A stretch of DNA of 64,000 nt from Talpa occidentalis (taxonomy: Eukaryota > Chordata > Mammalia > Eulipotyphla > Talpidae). How positions within the stretch are numbered: the stretch's first letter is position 1; the number at the start of each line of letters is the position of its first letter. The stretch is taken from contig NW_023603184.1 in the NCBI RefSeq assembly GCF_014898055.3, positions 32,735,359 to 32,799,358 of the forward strand. The letters run 5' to 3'. The notes under the pieces were generated by a model. That model saw only the letters and a program-made list of their open reading frames with translations, was not told where the DNA came from and made no database searches. Shown piece by piece: positions 10,881-21,398 of the stretch. The translations under genes and the position numbers were made by a program.

Positions 10881-11640
10881 TTTTCAATGTGAGAAAATGA
10901 GCTTCATTTGAAGCTTAGGGAGTGATGAAAGCAACACTGCTATCCAATTTACCTTATGGCTCTGGGAAGGACTCAGCAAAACAGCCATCTGAATGATTCA
11001 CTCCTGTGACTGACAAGACTTCTCTTTGGTTATAGCATCAGCAGCTGCTAAATCTGCTACACCACCCCTTCCCCCTCCAGCTCAGGGAGCTGGAATTATT
11101 TATATAAGGATTTCAGTGGCCTTCTGCCTCAAGGCATTATTATCAGAGACTTTTAAGTGATAAAAATGTCATAAATCATAATAAAGGACAAGAGGAGTCA
11201 GGGCTCGGGAAGATAACAGAAGAGAGGATATTCTGAAAAACAGAGAAGTAAGTACTGATGCAAGAGAATAACTCCCAAAGTTTACACAAATATTCTTTCC
11301 TACCAATTTCTTTATGTGGTTCTTCTAACTCCCTGGGAAGTGGATGTTAGCAATTAAAAAAAAAAAAAAAAGCAGTACCATAAGATGAAAGTCTAAGGTT
11401 TAAGGTCAGAGAGAGGCTGGAATAAGAACCTGTCTCCAACTACCAGTCAGTGCATCCCCCTAACCTACGTACTCCATAAAGCTGTGAAGACAGAAATCTG
11501 CAATAATTGTAAGGGAAAGAACCCAATAGTCTTGCTCCCCTGCATGACAGAACCAGGGAGGGGGAAGTAACAGTATCAGTATCAGGCATTTCACACTGAG
11601 TTATATTAAAAATAAAATTCATCATTATATTAAAAAATTA
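10881..11640. other. Unassigned non-coding stretch
   Basis: A 17-base A run near 11357-11373 could be the tail of a decayed retroposon, but no body is recognisable. Nothing else is supported. Confidence 0.4.
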
Positions 11641-11654
11641 AAAAATAAAATAAA

Positions 11655-11985
11655 GCCTACTCTTTCCTCTCTCCATGTATTTCCCTTCCCAGTCAATGGG
11701 AACACATCTATGCAATCTACCAAACAGAAAAGTGGGTACCACCCTCGATCCTGCCCATTCTTCCTCCCTTTCAACCCTGTTCATACTAGATGACTTAATC
11801 CTGACAAGTCGAGCTCTGTCTTTCAAATCACTTTCTATTTCAACTGCACTATTTAATTCAGGCCCTCATCACCTCTCCCCTGAAGTAATGTCTGGGTTTT
11901 CTCTATTGGTCTCTGGTTCCAGGCTCCTCTCCTTCAACTCAGCCTCCATCCAGTCTCCAAAATAATCCTAAAATACAGGTTGAGC
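11655..11985 (+). mobile_element. L2-like LINE fragment
   Basis: Pyrimidine-rich text with 'caggccctcatcacctctcccctg' and 'ctcagcctccatccagtctcc' matches the style of the L2 3' region just before 'taatcctaaaat'. Family call is by memory. Confidence 0.5.
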
Positions 11986-12324
11986 TTCCTGTCAGTGACA
12001 ACCTCTCCAGGAGGACATGCCTCTTGCAAAGGATTTCCTTCATCCCACTGCGGAAGAGAAGAGGAAACATGAGGCGAAGCGCCCAGTGTAGAGCCCCGAT
12101 CCCTACTTCATGCCTGCAACATACACAGGTCGTTAGAGCCACGTGCAAATGGTAGTTTTGTGTGCTGCTGCTCTTCTGTCCTCTGCCAGCTGACAGAAGC
12201 AAAGCAAGGCTTACAGAAGGTTGTGCCTTCAGATGGAAGCAGCACTAAAGTACCCTGAATCAAGGTCGATGGGAAACCATCCCAATAAACACATGTTGGG
12301 GGGGCAAAATACCAAAAACAAGTT

Positions 12325-12720
12325 GGACTATGTGGAGGTCAGTTTTATGTATCAGTAAGTGCCCAGTTATTCAAGCAAATCCTAATCTAGATGTTGCTAT
12401 GAAAGTATTTTGTAGATGTGATTAACACCTACAGTCAGTTGGCTTCATGTAAAGGAGTCTTCTGGATCATTTGGGTGGGCCTGACCTAATCAGTTGAGCG
12501 GCTTTAAGAAGAGAACTGGGGTTTCTCTGAAAAAGAAGTTCCATTTATTGATTGTACTCAGCCTGCCCTTCCTGAAGAATTGCCTTATGGATACAAGCTT
12601 CCCAGAGAGACTCAACAGTCACGTAAGTCAGTTCGTGGCATTAAATCTCTTAACATATGTCTCCTACTGGGTCTGCCTCTCTTGTTGAACCTAGTCTTAT
12701 ATACCCTGTCTCTGAATTCT
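12325..12720 (-). mobile_element. Ancient interspersed repeat, family uncertain
   Basis: Words such as 'ctagatgttgctatgaaag', 'tattttgtagatgtgattaa' and 'gtgggcctgacctaatcag' belong to a widespread mammalian repeat class I recognise but cannot name confidently. Orientation is a guess. Confidence 0.4.
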
Positions 12721-12799
12721 CATTTTCCAGAACCTCTGACTTTGGTAAAAATCGATAGCTGGAACATTCCAGGTTTTGGCAAGGATGTGGAGCTACAGA

Positions 12800-13010
12800 A
12801 ATCTTCATGTACTACCAGTATCACGTGTCAGGCTTAAAGCTAGGTCCTTTACATATACTGTCCCCTTTAATTGTGCTAATAACTCTGAGTATCCCCATCC
12901 TCGTTTTCCCCATAGGTAAACTGAGGCTCAGGGAGGCTGTAATTCATTCAAAGTAACAGAGCTAGAAGATGGCAGAGCTGAGATCTGAAGCCAAGCCAGT
13001 TTTTTTTTCA
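12800..13010 (-). mobile_element. MIR SINE, antisense
   Basis: It shows 'cccataggtaaactgaggctc', 'agagctagaagatggcagagc', then 'gagatctgaagccaagcc', in reverse-MIR order. Confidence 0.75.
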
Positions 13011-13256
13011 TGTATTCAGTGTCCTGAAAAAAAAAAACCCACATCATTTCTCATTTGAAAAAATGATAGTAAAACCATTTTTACTAAAACTATAATGTTC
13101 TACTTTGCTTTTTATGCAAAATTACCTTTCTTTTCTAACCACATAATTCTTACAACATCAGGAAGTCTCTGTTAAGCAAGGTGGTGGGATCAGGTTATCA
13201 TCTTTGTTTTTTTAATTGTGCAATTAGAGCAAGGAGGGCAAGTAAATTACTTAAAG

Positions 13257-13258
<2 letters not shown>

Positions 13259-13293
<35 letters not shown>
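13259..13293 (+). repeat. (AC)n microsatellite
   Basis: About 17 uninterrupted AC dinucleotides. Confidence 0.97.
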
Positions 13294-13296
<3 letters not shown>

Positions 13297-13399
13297 GATC
13301 AACAAAAGCACCTGAGCAATGTAAAGGACCAGAGGAAAAAGAGGGGAAGGCCTTTCAAGCACACCTCAAGAGTTACCATCTCCAAGGAGGCAGGCTGGT

Positions 13400-13560
13400 G
13401 CTTGTGGTCAGGATTTGGGGGCTACCATCCTGGGTTTAGCCACTGACTTGCTGTGTGACTAAGGCTTCATTTCCTCACTCAGGCCTTCATTTCCTCTTCC
13501 ATGGGGATTAGGCCATTTCTGAAGCTCCCTCTATGTTTAAGGTCAGTGGTTCTATCACCC
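13400..13560 (+). mobile_element. MIR SINE, sense
   Basis: 'gccactgacttgctgtgtgac' and 'cttcatttcctcttccatgg' follow the MIR sense order. An internal repeat of 'ggccttcatttcctc' is present. Confidence 0.6.
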
Positions 13561-14399
13561 CAAGCCTCTTAGATAAGATCAGTTAAATTCGACCCCTCGC
13601 CCTCAGAAAGGTAACCCTCTCCTACAAAAGCCAACAAAATAAGAAACTAATATAAGGAAGGGCAAAGACAGGGAGCAGATGAGACAGGGATTTAACACAG
13701 GAGAGTAAAGGAAAGGAAAATCACAGGGTAATGACTGTGTGGGCCTAGAGTAAGCATTTCAGGTTGGCACAGGAAGGCAGGGCTCTGGAGTGGGGTACAG
13801 TGAGGATGGTGGGGAGACTACTAATAGAGTTGATATATTTGACTGAATCAAAAAGAGTATTATATCAAAAGAAATTTTACAGATATTCTGGGGGCATTTT
13901 CAGGAGAATCAGTAATTAGTATATAGAAAAATCAATAAAATGAAGGGGACAAAACCTGGCAATTTTAACTCCAGGAGAAGAAAAAGTACAGCACGGGAGC
14001 CATATCATGCTACACTACTTGGCTCAGCAGTGAAAGCAGGATTTACACTGGCCACAATAATGAACTGAGGACTGAATCATAGCTGGGACGATAGAGAGAA
14101 GAAACAAGGGTGGTGATATAAGGTAATTAAGTTTTTATTTATATTTAATCAACAGATTCAATTTATTTTATCTAAAATTAATATCTTAAATAAGCATTTG
14201 AGTTATTTAAGATATGCAGAGGAATGTAGAAAGAAATACAGAGGGCGATTCCTGAAAATAATTCAAAATGGTGGCTCTGGCAGTAGAACCAGGGGGTAGG
14301 AAAAGGTGAGGCAGAAACTGCAATTATTAAGCCTTTTAGTGATTTTTTTTTTCTTTTTAAACACACACACACATACACACGCCATTCTATAATAAAAAG
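13561..14399. other. Unassigned AT-rich non-coding stretch
   Basis: No gene is supported. A short CA-rich patch lies at about 14361-14380. Some AT-rich parts may be decayed LINE sequence, but I cannot assign them. Confidence 0.4.
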
Positions 14400-14560
14400 T
14401 AATTTAATAACAAAGAGCCCATGCTCCAGAGTCAAATAATCTAGTTCAAAATACCATTCCCACCAAATATTAGTTGTGAGATCCTAAGGCAGGAATGAGT
14501 CTAACTTTTCTGCGTCTCCCTTTTCTCCTCTGAAAAACAGGGTTACGTGTTATAGTAAAT
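14400..14560 (+). mobile_element. MIR SINE, sense, diverged
   Basis: 'agcccatgctccagagtcaa' followed by 'tattagttgtgagatcctaag' and 'tcctctgaaaaacaggg' fits the MIR order. Confidence 0.6.
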
Positions 14561-14879
14561 GTACATATATACAATACACATGCCTCGCGTCCTCGGAGGC
14601 GCTGAGCCTGGCATGTGCCACACAGAGTTCCCTAGGGAGGAAGGAGAGGTCGTTCGTCCCACACTGGATGGCGAGACCACTTGGCTGTCAGCCTAGACAT
14701 TCTCCTCTTCACCACATGCCAACCAGGCAACACGCAAAGTGGGGGAAGAGGACATTTCCTCTCACCTCACCCACAGAGCCTGGCTTCATTAATCTATGCC
14801 TGTGGCACTGATTTAAGAATAGAGGTGCAAGGGACGTGACAAGGAGGGCCATATGGGAAGCAAGGTAAAACACCAGAAA

Positions 14880-15125
14880 GAGCACTGGAGTGAGTCAGAA
14901 ACAGACATGCAGAGCACCTACTCTGTGCCAAGAGCGTTTCCATAAACCACATAATTTACTCCAAAGACAAGCACCTACAGCAGCTATTATTATCTCAGTC
15001 TTTAGAGACGAGACACCCACGGTTCAGAGAAGGTAGCAACCTTGCCCACGGTCACACAGATACTAAGCAGCAGAGTTGGAATCAGTACCCATGACTTCCT
15101 AACTCCAAGGCCTCAGGCTCCTACA
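14880..15125 (-). mobile_element. MIR SINE, antisense
   Basis: Well-preserved reverse MIR: 'agagcacctactctgtgcc', 'agctattattatctcagtc', 'ggttcagagaaggtagcaac', 'cttgcccacggtcacacag', 'gttggaatcagtacccatg'. Confidence 0.85.
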
Positions 15126-15609
15126 CGATTTGTGCTGCTTGGGACAAATCAAGCCGGCTTTCTGAGACTGCAGTTCCTCATTTGTACACTAGGGACTGTG
15201 CTTTCCCAGAGAACTTCAGGGTGGCTGAGAAAAAACAGAAGATGGATGAGGTGAAGTGTCTGTGCTTTGGGAAGTAGAGAGGACACATAGGGTGCCACTG
15301 ACAACTGTGGCACTAGCCACAGTTGCACTATACTGTGGAGCTTCTGACCATGTCTCTTAGCCTCTTAGCCACTAAGGGAAAAGGGGGACTGGCCTTGGGC
15401 TAGGCCCAGAGTGGCAACTAGGATGAGGCACAGTCTGGTCAAGGAGTCTGATGGGGATGCTGAGGCCACCATGCTTAGTGGAAACAATCAGACATCAGGT
15501 ATGCTAAGGATCCAAAGGTCAGTAGCATCTTTCTTGTCTCAAGCTGACGAGAACTACTGAATTATTATCTTATAAAGCCACAGGTCACTGCCATTCCTCT
15601 CAGGCTCCT

Positions 15610-15910
15610 CTGTTGAACGGTTGTTAGCTTTTGAAAACAAATCCGATCAAGTCATTCCTCTGCTTTAAAACCTTCCCTGAGCCCTGTTACCCACCCACGG
15701 GATGGAGCCCCAGCTCCTTAGTCTGACATTTAAGGTCTTCACGACCAGGTGGCAGACTTCCCTGCCACGAACTGCCCTACTCCCCGTCTCCTCTTGCTCC
15801 AGATCGCCATGTCTTCTCCCTGCTTTTGTTCTCCTCCTCCTACTCATCACTTAAAAGCCACTTCAAATATCATCTCTTCTGAGAAGCATTCCCTAAACCT
15901 GTGCAGGGTG
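15610..15910 (+). mobile_element. L2 LINE 3' fragment
   Basis: It is a recognisable L2 block: 'tcctctgctttaaaacctt', 'gatggagccccagctcctta', 'catttaaggtcttcacgacc', 'acttaaaagccacttcaaat', 'gagaagcattccctaa'. Confidence 0.85.
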
Positions 15911-15944
15911 AAGGCGTGAGCTTATGGATGAATAAAACACAATC

Positions 15945-16105
15945 TCAGAAAGCGTACAAGCTGAAAGAGCCCTCAAAGTTATACAATTCGTCTTACCCAT
16001 AAAGAAAGGGAGGCCCAGGAAGGACAGGGCTCTGCTCAAGGTGACAGCAGTTAGTTTCGTATGCAGGTGCCTTGGCCGGGGCTCTTTCTACTACATGGTG
16101 CAAAC
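15945..16105 (-). mobile_element. MIR-family fragment, antisense
   Basis: 'gagccctcaaagttatac', 'aaagggaggcccaggaagg', 'ctcaaggtgacagcagttag', and 'gctctttctactacatgg' follow the order of the MIR3-like antisense pattern. Confidence 0.6.
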
Positions 16106-16198
16106 TTCTAGTAAGTGAATGAGCCCACAAATGGCCCAATGGGAAAACAGAACATTGCTGAAGCCTTGTCCAGAGAAAGTGAACGAGACTTTGGCATG

Positions 16199-16212
16199 AA
16201 GAGTCACAGTTG
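16199..16212 (+). repeat. Left target-site duplication of the full-length L1
   Basis: AAGAGTCACAGTTG is repeated exactly at 23140-23153, immediately after the terminal poly(A). This fixes the limits of the insertion. Confidence 0.95.
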
Positions 16213-17417
16213 GAGGCAACATGGCGGCGAGGAGACGCTGCGAGTAAGATCTCCCATTAAAAAAAGTTAATAGGGAGGAAAAGCGGCAGGTCCCAGTGAG
16301 AACTGGGACACGGAAGATAAACGGACGACTCCAGCAAACTACCCGAAGAAGAAAGTGGCCATAAAAGAGGACTAGAAGGGAGGGAAGCGCAGAACCCTGC
16401 TCCCCTCCCCCGCCCACAGAGGTGGCACTCTCCGACCCGCAGAGAGGAGGGAAACAACAAACCAAAACAACCAACAAGAACAAACGACGCAGCAAGCGGG
16501 ACTGTGCGTGGAAAGGAACTATTGCAGCCACCACACCCCGTGAACGGGAGCTGAGGCGAACCCTGCAGGATCCGCCGCGGCGGTGAGGGAACGGCTCCGG
16601 GCGCCATTAGAGAAGAACAAAGACCCCGGGAGACGCGCACACAGCCAGGGCTGCCGGTAAGCTTGCGCGGAAACGCGGCGCGCTCGGGGAGCTTGAAAAG
16701 CAAGTGCAGACCAGAAACGCGGCTGCCCAGGTACCCGCGCCTGCGACCTAGGCTTGCGGGGAGACGACCTAGGCTTGCGGGGAGACGCGCGGAGGTCCTC
16801 ACTGAGGTGAAGGTCCCTCCCTGAGTGAGCAGGAACCAGGCACCCGGGCACGGGAGCAGTGCAAAAGGCGCCATTCCCGCGCCACTGAACTGGGCTACAG
16901 CCCGCGTCCTGGAACTGAGGGCTTTGAACTGAGACCCGGGGCACGAAAATTCGGGGCGTGGGTTCTCCACGACGGTGGGGCACAAGGCAGACACAGCACC
17001 CCAAAGCTGTTGAGGTGTACCCTACCATTCCCGCTCTGCTCCCTGTCCCACGGGGTTGGGGGGACGAAAAACAGCCCCCCAAGGACACTAGGAGAGATCT
17101 CTGGCGCCACCTAGTGACCAGGAAAAAAAAGTCACTAACACCCCATAGAACAGGAAATTTCTTAAGACTGCTTGAAAAGGGCAGAAGGCTTCTGCAGTGG
17201 CCAGCCGGGAAGTTATTCCACGCCAGGCCCCTTCCGACCAGCAGTCTGAGCCCACAGAGGGAGCAGGCACTCACGTCCGGGGCAGACCGGGGGCGCAGAA
17301 GAGTGTGCCTGAAACCGGAGGCGCAGGGACTGCATCCCGCTTCGCCATTTGAGAACAGGGACATTTCTTCAGTAAAAACTGCCTAAAACCAGCAGAAAGC
17401 TCCCCCAGAAGGCAGAG
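16213..17417 (+). promoter_or_regulatory. L1 5'UTR with internal promoter
   Basis: About 1.2 kb, GC-rich and CpG-rich, lying between the target-site duplication and the ORF1 start. AACATGGCGG near 16218-16227 matches the YY1 site position typical of L1 5' ends, which directs transcription from the first base. A 21-bp unit is exactly doubled at 16745-16786. Long open frames exist on the antisense strand (16091-16534, 16257-16994 and 16519-17364); these may simply reflect the GC-rich composition. Confidence 0.85.
16745..16786 (+). repeat. Exact 21-bp tandem duplication in the L1 5'UTR
   Basis: The unit begins GACCTAGGCTTGCGGGGAGA and is repeated once with no mismatch, ending at GAC. It is probably a recent slippage or subfamily feature. 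Confidence 0.95.
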
Positions 17418-18488
17418 ATGGCTCCTGGAAGAGCCAGAGGGGAGCGGAGAAGTTCACCCAAGATGCCAGTCAGTCCGAGCATCACAGTGTCCCAACGCAT
17501 ACGACAAATTAGAAAACAGACAGTAGGGAGTAGAAGAACCACACGCAACCTAACAACTCCTCAGGAAAGAAGCACACCACAAAAAGAAAACCACTCCCCA
17601 GATTGCAACGACAGCAACTTGGAAGAACTTCTGAGCCTTCCAGAAAGAGAATTTAAAATTGCCATGATTAAAAAAGTGATAGATCAGAAGAAGGAAATTG
17701 AGTCCCTAAAGAGGGAAAACAATGGTCAGAAGAATGAAATTGAGTCCCTAAAGAGGGAAGTAAAAGAAATGCAGGAGATCAAAGAATTAATGGAGGAACT
17801 AAAGAACTCCGGGAAAAGCAAGGAAAGCAGAATAGATGAAATGGAAGAACGAATAAGTTCTCTTGAAGACACAGAAATAAAAAGAACCAAAACAGAAAAG
17901 GAAAGAGAAGTACGAAGGAAAAAGAACGAAGAAAGACTTCGAGAACTATCTGACTCCATGAGGAAAGGAAATATAAGAGTTATAGGAATTCCAGAAGGAG
18001 AGGAGAGAGATGTAGGAACAGAGAAAATATTCCAGGAGATAATTGAAGAGAACTTCCCAAATGCGAAGAAGGAGCTGAAAATTGATATACAAGAAGCAAG
18101 AAGAACACCAAACTTCCACGACGAAAGGAAAAACACAGCAAGACACATAATAGTAAAGCTCCCAAGAATCCAGGACAAGGAAAAAATAATGAAGCTGACA
18201 AGAGGAAAGAAACAGATAACATTCAAAGGAAAACCAATCAGGCTGACATCAGACTTCTCTGAAGAAACACTACGGGCAAGGAGAGAGTGGAGGGACATAG
18301 TCAACAGACTCCAAGAAAACAGATGCCAACCAAGAATACTCTATCCCGCAAAGCTCTCTTTCCTCCATGAAGAAAGAATATGGACCTTCCCAGACAAAGA
18401 GAAACTCCGGAATTTCATTACGAATAAACCCCCACTCCAAAAAATACTACAAGGAATCCTAAAGCCAGAACCTCAGAGGGACGAATAA
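17418..18488 (+). CDS. LINE-1 ORF1 protein (nucleic-acid chaperone), intact
   Basis: This is a 356-codon uninterrupted frame. The L1 ORF1 protein is a trimeric RNA-binding chaperone that coats L1 RNA in cytoplasmic ribonucleoprotein particles. The first 60 residues are basic and low in structure. A long charged heptad-rich coiled coil (about residues 70-185) contains two matching 14-residue units (EIESLKRE... twice). An RRM-like segment follows, with the [10 protein letters not shown] motif at about residues 192-201. The C-terminal domain ends at QRDE with characteristic YPAKLSF. The usual mammalian length is about 340-370 residues, so it looks complete. The first ATG was chosen; a second in-frame ATG 15 codons later (MPVSPSI...) is also plausible. 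No stop or frameshift is visible. Confidence 0.95.
   Translation: MAPGRARGERRSSPKMPVSPSITVSQRIRQIRKQTVGSRRTTRNLTTPQERSTPQKENHSPDCNDSNLEELLSLPEREFKIAMIKKVIDQKKEIESLKRENNGQKNEIESLKREVKEMQEIKELMEELKNSGKSKESRIDEMEERISSLEDTEIKRTKTEKEREVRRKKNEERLRELSDSMRKGNIRVIGIPEGEERDVGTEKIFQEIIEENFPNAKKELKIDIQEARRTPNFHDERKNTARHIIVKLPRIQDKEKIMKLTRGKKQITFKGKPIRLTSDFSEETLRARREWRDIVNRLQENRCQPRILYPAKLSFLHEERIWTFPDKEKLRNFITNKPPLQKILQGILKPEPQRDE
17682..17765 (+). repeat. 42-bp tandem duplication in the ORF1 coiled coil
   Basis: Two 42-bp units, 17682-17723 and 17724-17765, share GAAATTGAGTCCCTAAAGAG and neighbouring bases. Each encodes 14 residues, exactly two heptads, so the register of the coiled coil is kept. Confidence 0.9.
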
Positions 18489-21064
18489 CAACGAAAGAAG
18501 ACCAAAAAAAAAAAAAGTTATTAAAAGAATAAATAAAATCAAAGGAAAGACAAACATAATGGCAAATACAGATGCTACCATATCAATATTAACTCTAAAT
18601 GTAAATGGACTAAACTCTTCAATAAAAAGACACAGAGTTGCAGCCTGGATTAAGAAACAAAACCCAACCTTTTGCTGTCTCCAGGAAACACATTTAGCTA
18701 CAAAAGATAAAAATAGGCTCAAAGTCAAAGGATGGAAAACAATCCTACAAGCAAATGGGCCAAAAAAGAAAGCAGGAACAGCTATACTTATATCAGATAA
18801 AACAGACTTCAAACTCAAAAAAATAAAAAGAGACCCCAATGGTCACTACATTATGATTAAGGGGACAATACTTCAAGAAGAAATAACACTCATTAACATA
18901 TACTCACCAAACGAAAGAGCACCAAAATATATCAGACAACTGTTGTCCTCTCTGAAAACAGACATCAGAGAAAACACATACGTAGTGGGAGACTTCAACA
19001 CACCACTATCAACAATGGATAGATCAACAAGACAAAAAATAAGTAAAGAAACTAAAGCTCTAAATAAGGACCTAGAGCATTTGGGCTTAACAGACATCTA
19101 TAGAACACTAAACCCAAAAAAAACGGAGTACACATTTTTCTCAAGCGCACACGGATCATTCTCCAGGATCGATCACATACTGGGGCACAAGACAAACATC
19201 AACAGATACACCAAGATTGAAATCATACCAACCATCTTTTCTGACCACGAAGGCATCAAACTAGAAATAAATCATAAAAAGAAGGCAAGGAACTATCCTA
19301 CCTCATGGAGATTAAAAGCCACACTACTGGAAGACCACTGGACTAACGAGGAGATCAAAGAAGAAATTAAAAAATTCTTTGAATTGAATGACAAGGAGGA
19401 CACCAATATCCTAAATGTATGGGATGCAGCAAAAGCAGTAATAAGAGGAAAATATATAGCAATAGAAGCTCACATCAAAAAACAAGAAAGAACTCAAAGA
19501 AACAACCTAATCTCGAAGCTCAAAGATCTAGAAAAAGAACAACAAAAAAACCCCAAATCCAGTAGAAGAAAAGAAATAATAAAAACCAAAGCAGAAATAA
19601 ATGAAATTGAAACTAAAAAAACAATCCAAAAGATCAATGAAACCAAGAGCTGGTTCTTTGAAAAAATAAATAAAATAGACAAACCCCTAGCCAGGCTCAC
19701 AAAGGAAAAAAGGGAGAAAGCACAAATACACAGGATCATAAATGAAAGAGGAGAAATCACAACGGACACAGCAGAAATCAAAAGAATAATCAGTAACTAC
19801 TATGAACAGTTATATGGAAACAAGTTCAACAATCTAGAGGAGATGGACAAATTCCTACAACTCTACAATCACCCAAAGCTAGATAAAGAAGAAATAGAAC
19901 ACCTAAACAGACCAATTACAAGCAGCGAAATTGAAATGGTAATCAAAAACCTCCCCAAAAACAAAAGCCCAGGACCTGATGGATTTACAAATGAATTCTA
20001 CCAAACATTCAGAGACGAATTAGTGCCTATCCTTCACAAACTCTTCCAAAAAATTGAGAAGGAAGGGACAATACCAAACACGTTCTATGAAGCCAATATT
20101 ACACTAATACCAAAACCGAATAAGGACAACACAAAAAAGGAAAACTATAGGCCAATCTCCTAATGAACACTGATGCAAAAATCCTCAATAAAATTTTAGC
20201 TATCAGAATCCAACAATGTATCCATAAGATAATTCACCACGACCAAGTTGGATTCATTCCAGGGGCACAAGGATGGTTTAACATCAGAAAATCAATCAAC
20301 GTTATCCAACACATCAACAAAAAGAAATATAAAAACCATATGATAATATCAATAGATGCTGAGAAAGCCTTCGACAAAGTGCAACACCCATTCATGATAA
20401 AAGCCCTTGAAATTCTTGGGATACAAGGAACATACCTCAACATCATAAAGGCCATCTATGACAAGCCAACAGCCAGTATCATTCTCAATGGTGAAAAGCT
20501 GAAAGCAATTCCATTAAGATCTGGAACAAGACAAGGATGTCCACTCTCACCACTGCTTTTCAATATAATACTGGAAGTCCTAGCCAGAGCAATAAGACAA
20601 GAGAAAGACATCCAAGGAATCCAAATAGGAAAAGAAGAAGTCAAACTATCACTATTTGCAGATGATATGATAATATACATAGAGAACCCCAAAATCTCCA
20701 CAGAAAAACTAATTCAACTCATCGGTCAGTTCAGTAAAGTGGCAGGATACAAAATCAACATGCAAAAGTCAGTAGCCTTCCTATACACAAACAATAAATC
20801 TGAAGAAGAAGAAATCAAAAAAACCACCCTTTTATTATTGAAACAAAAAAAATCAAATATTTGGGAATAAATCTAACAAAAGAGGTAAAGGACCTATACA
20901 AAGAAAACTATAAAACACTGTTAAAAGAAATAGAAGACACAAAGAAATGGAAAGACATCCCCTGCTCATGGATTGGAAGAATAAACATTATTAAAATGGC
21001 CATCCTACCAAAAGCAATATACAGATTCAATGCTATTCCAATCAAAATCTCAATGGCATTCTTC

Positions 21065-21081
21065 AAAGAAATAGAACAATT
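21065..21081 (+). repeat. Left target-site duplication of the SINE inside L1 ORF2
   Basis: AAAGAAATAGAACAATT occurs exactly again at 21399-21415 after the SINE tail. Confidence 0.95.
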
Positions 21082-21398
21082 GGGCCTCCCCGGTGGCGCA
21101 GCGGTTGAGCGCTGGGTTGTGAAGCTGCCCGCGGCCTCTGCGGCGCCGGTTCGATCCCGGCTGCTCCCCGGCCACCGGAGGAGGATCCCACATGGCGCGC
21201 AGACCTCTCCTGCCGCCCGCTGCTCCCCTCAGCAGTGTACTTCAGCCCTTCTGCCTGCTCTGCTCCCGCTCTGGCTCTGGTGAATTCTCTCACCTCCGCG
21301 CTTCTGACTGTACCCAGTGCATGTATAAACAAAACAAACAATATAATAAATAAATAAATAAAAACATGCCTCTATTAAAAAAAAAAAAAAAAAAAAAA
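21082..21398 (+). mobile_element. Young tRNA-derived SINE nested in L1 ORF2
   Basis: It has a complete head (CCTCCCCGGTGGCGCAGCGG, A box; GGTTCGATCCC, B box). The body is of the younger subfamily (catggcgcgcagacc, ccgcccgctgctcccctcag, gcgcttctgactgtaccc). The extended tail holds GTGCATGTATAAACAAAA and AACATGCCTCTATT before about 24 A. The same special tail occurs in the copy at 41500-41822. An exact 17-bp duplication shows L1-type retroposition after the L1 had inserted. Confidence 0.97.

Noticed and set aside
16519..17364. 281-codon minus-strand frame as a host gene
   Set aside because: It lies inside the L1 5'UTR bounded by the target-site duplication; kept only as an antisense-ORF observation.
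21082..21170. A functional tRNA gene
   Set aside because: The A and B boxes belong to the SINE head; there is no full cloverleaf, and the sequence continues into the SINE body and A tail.
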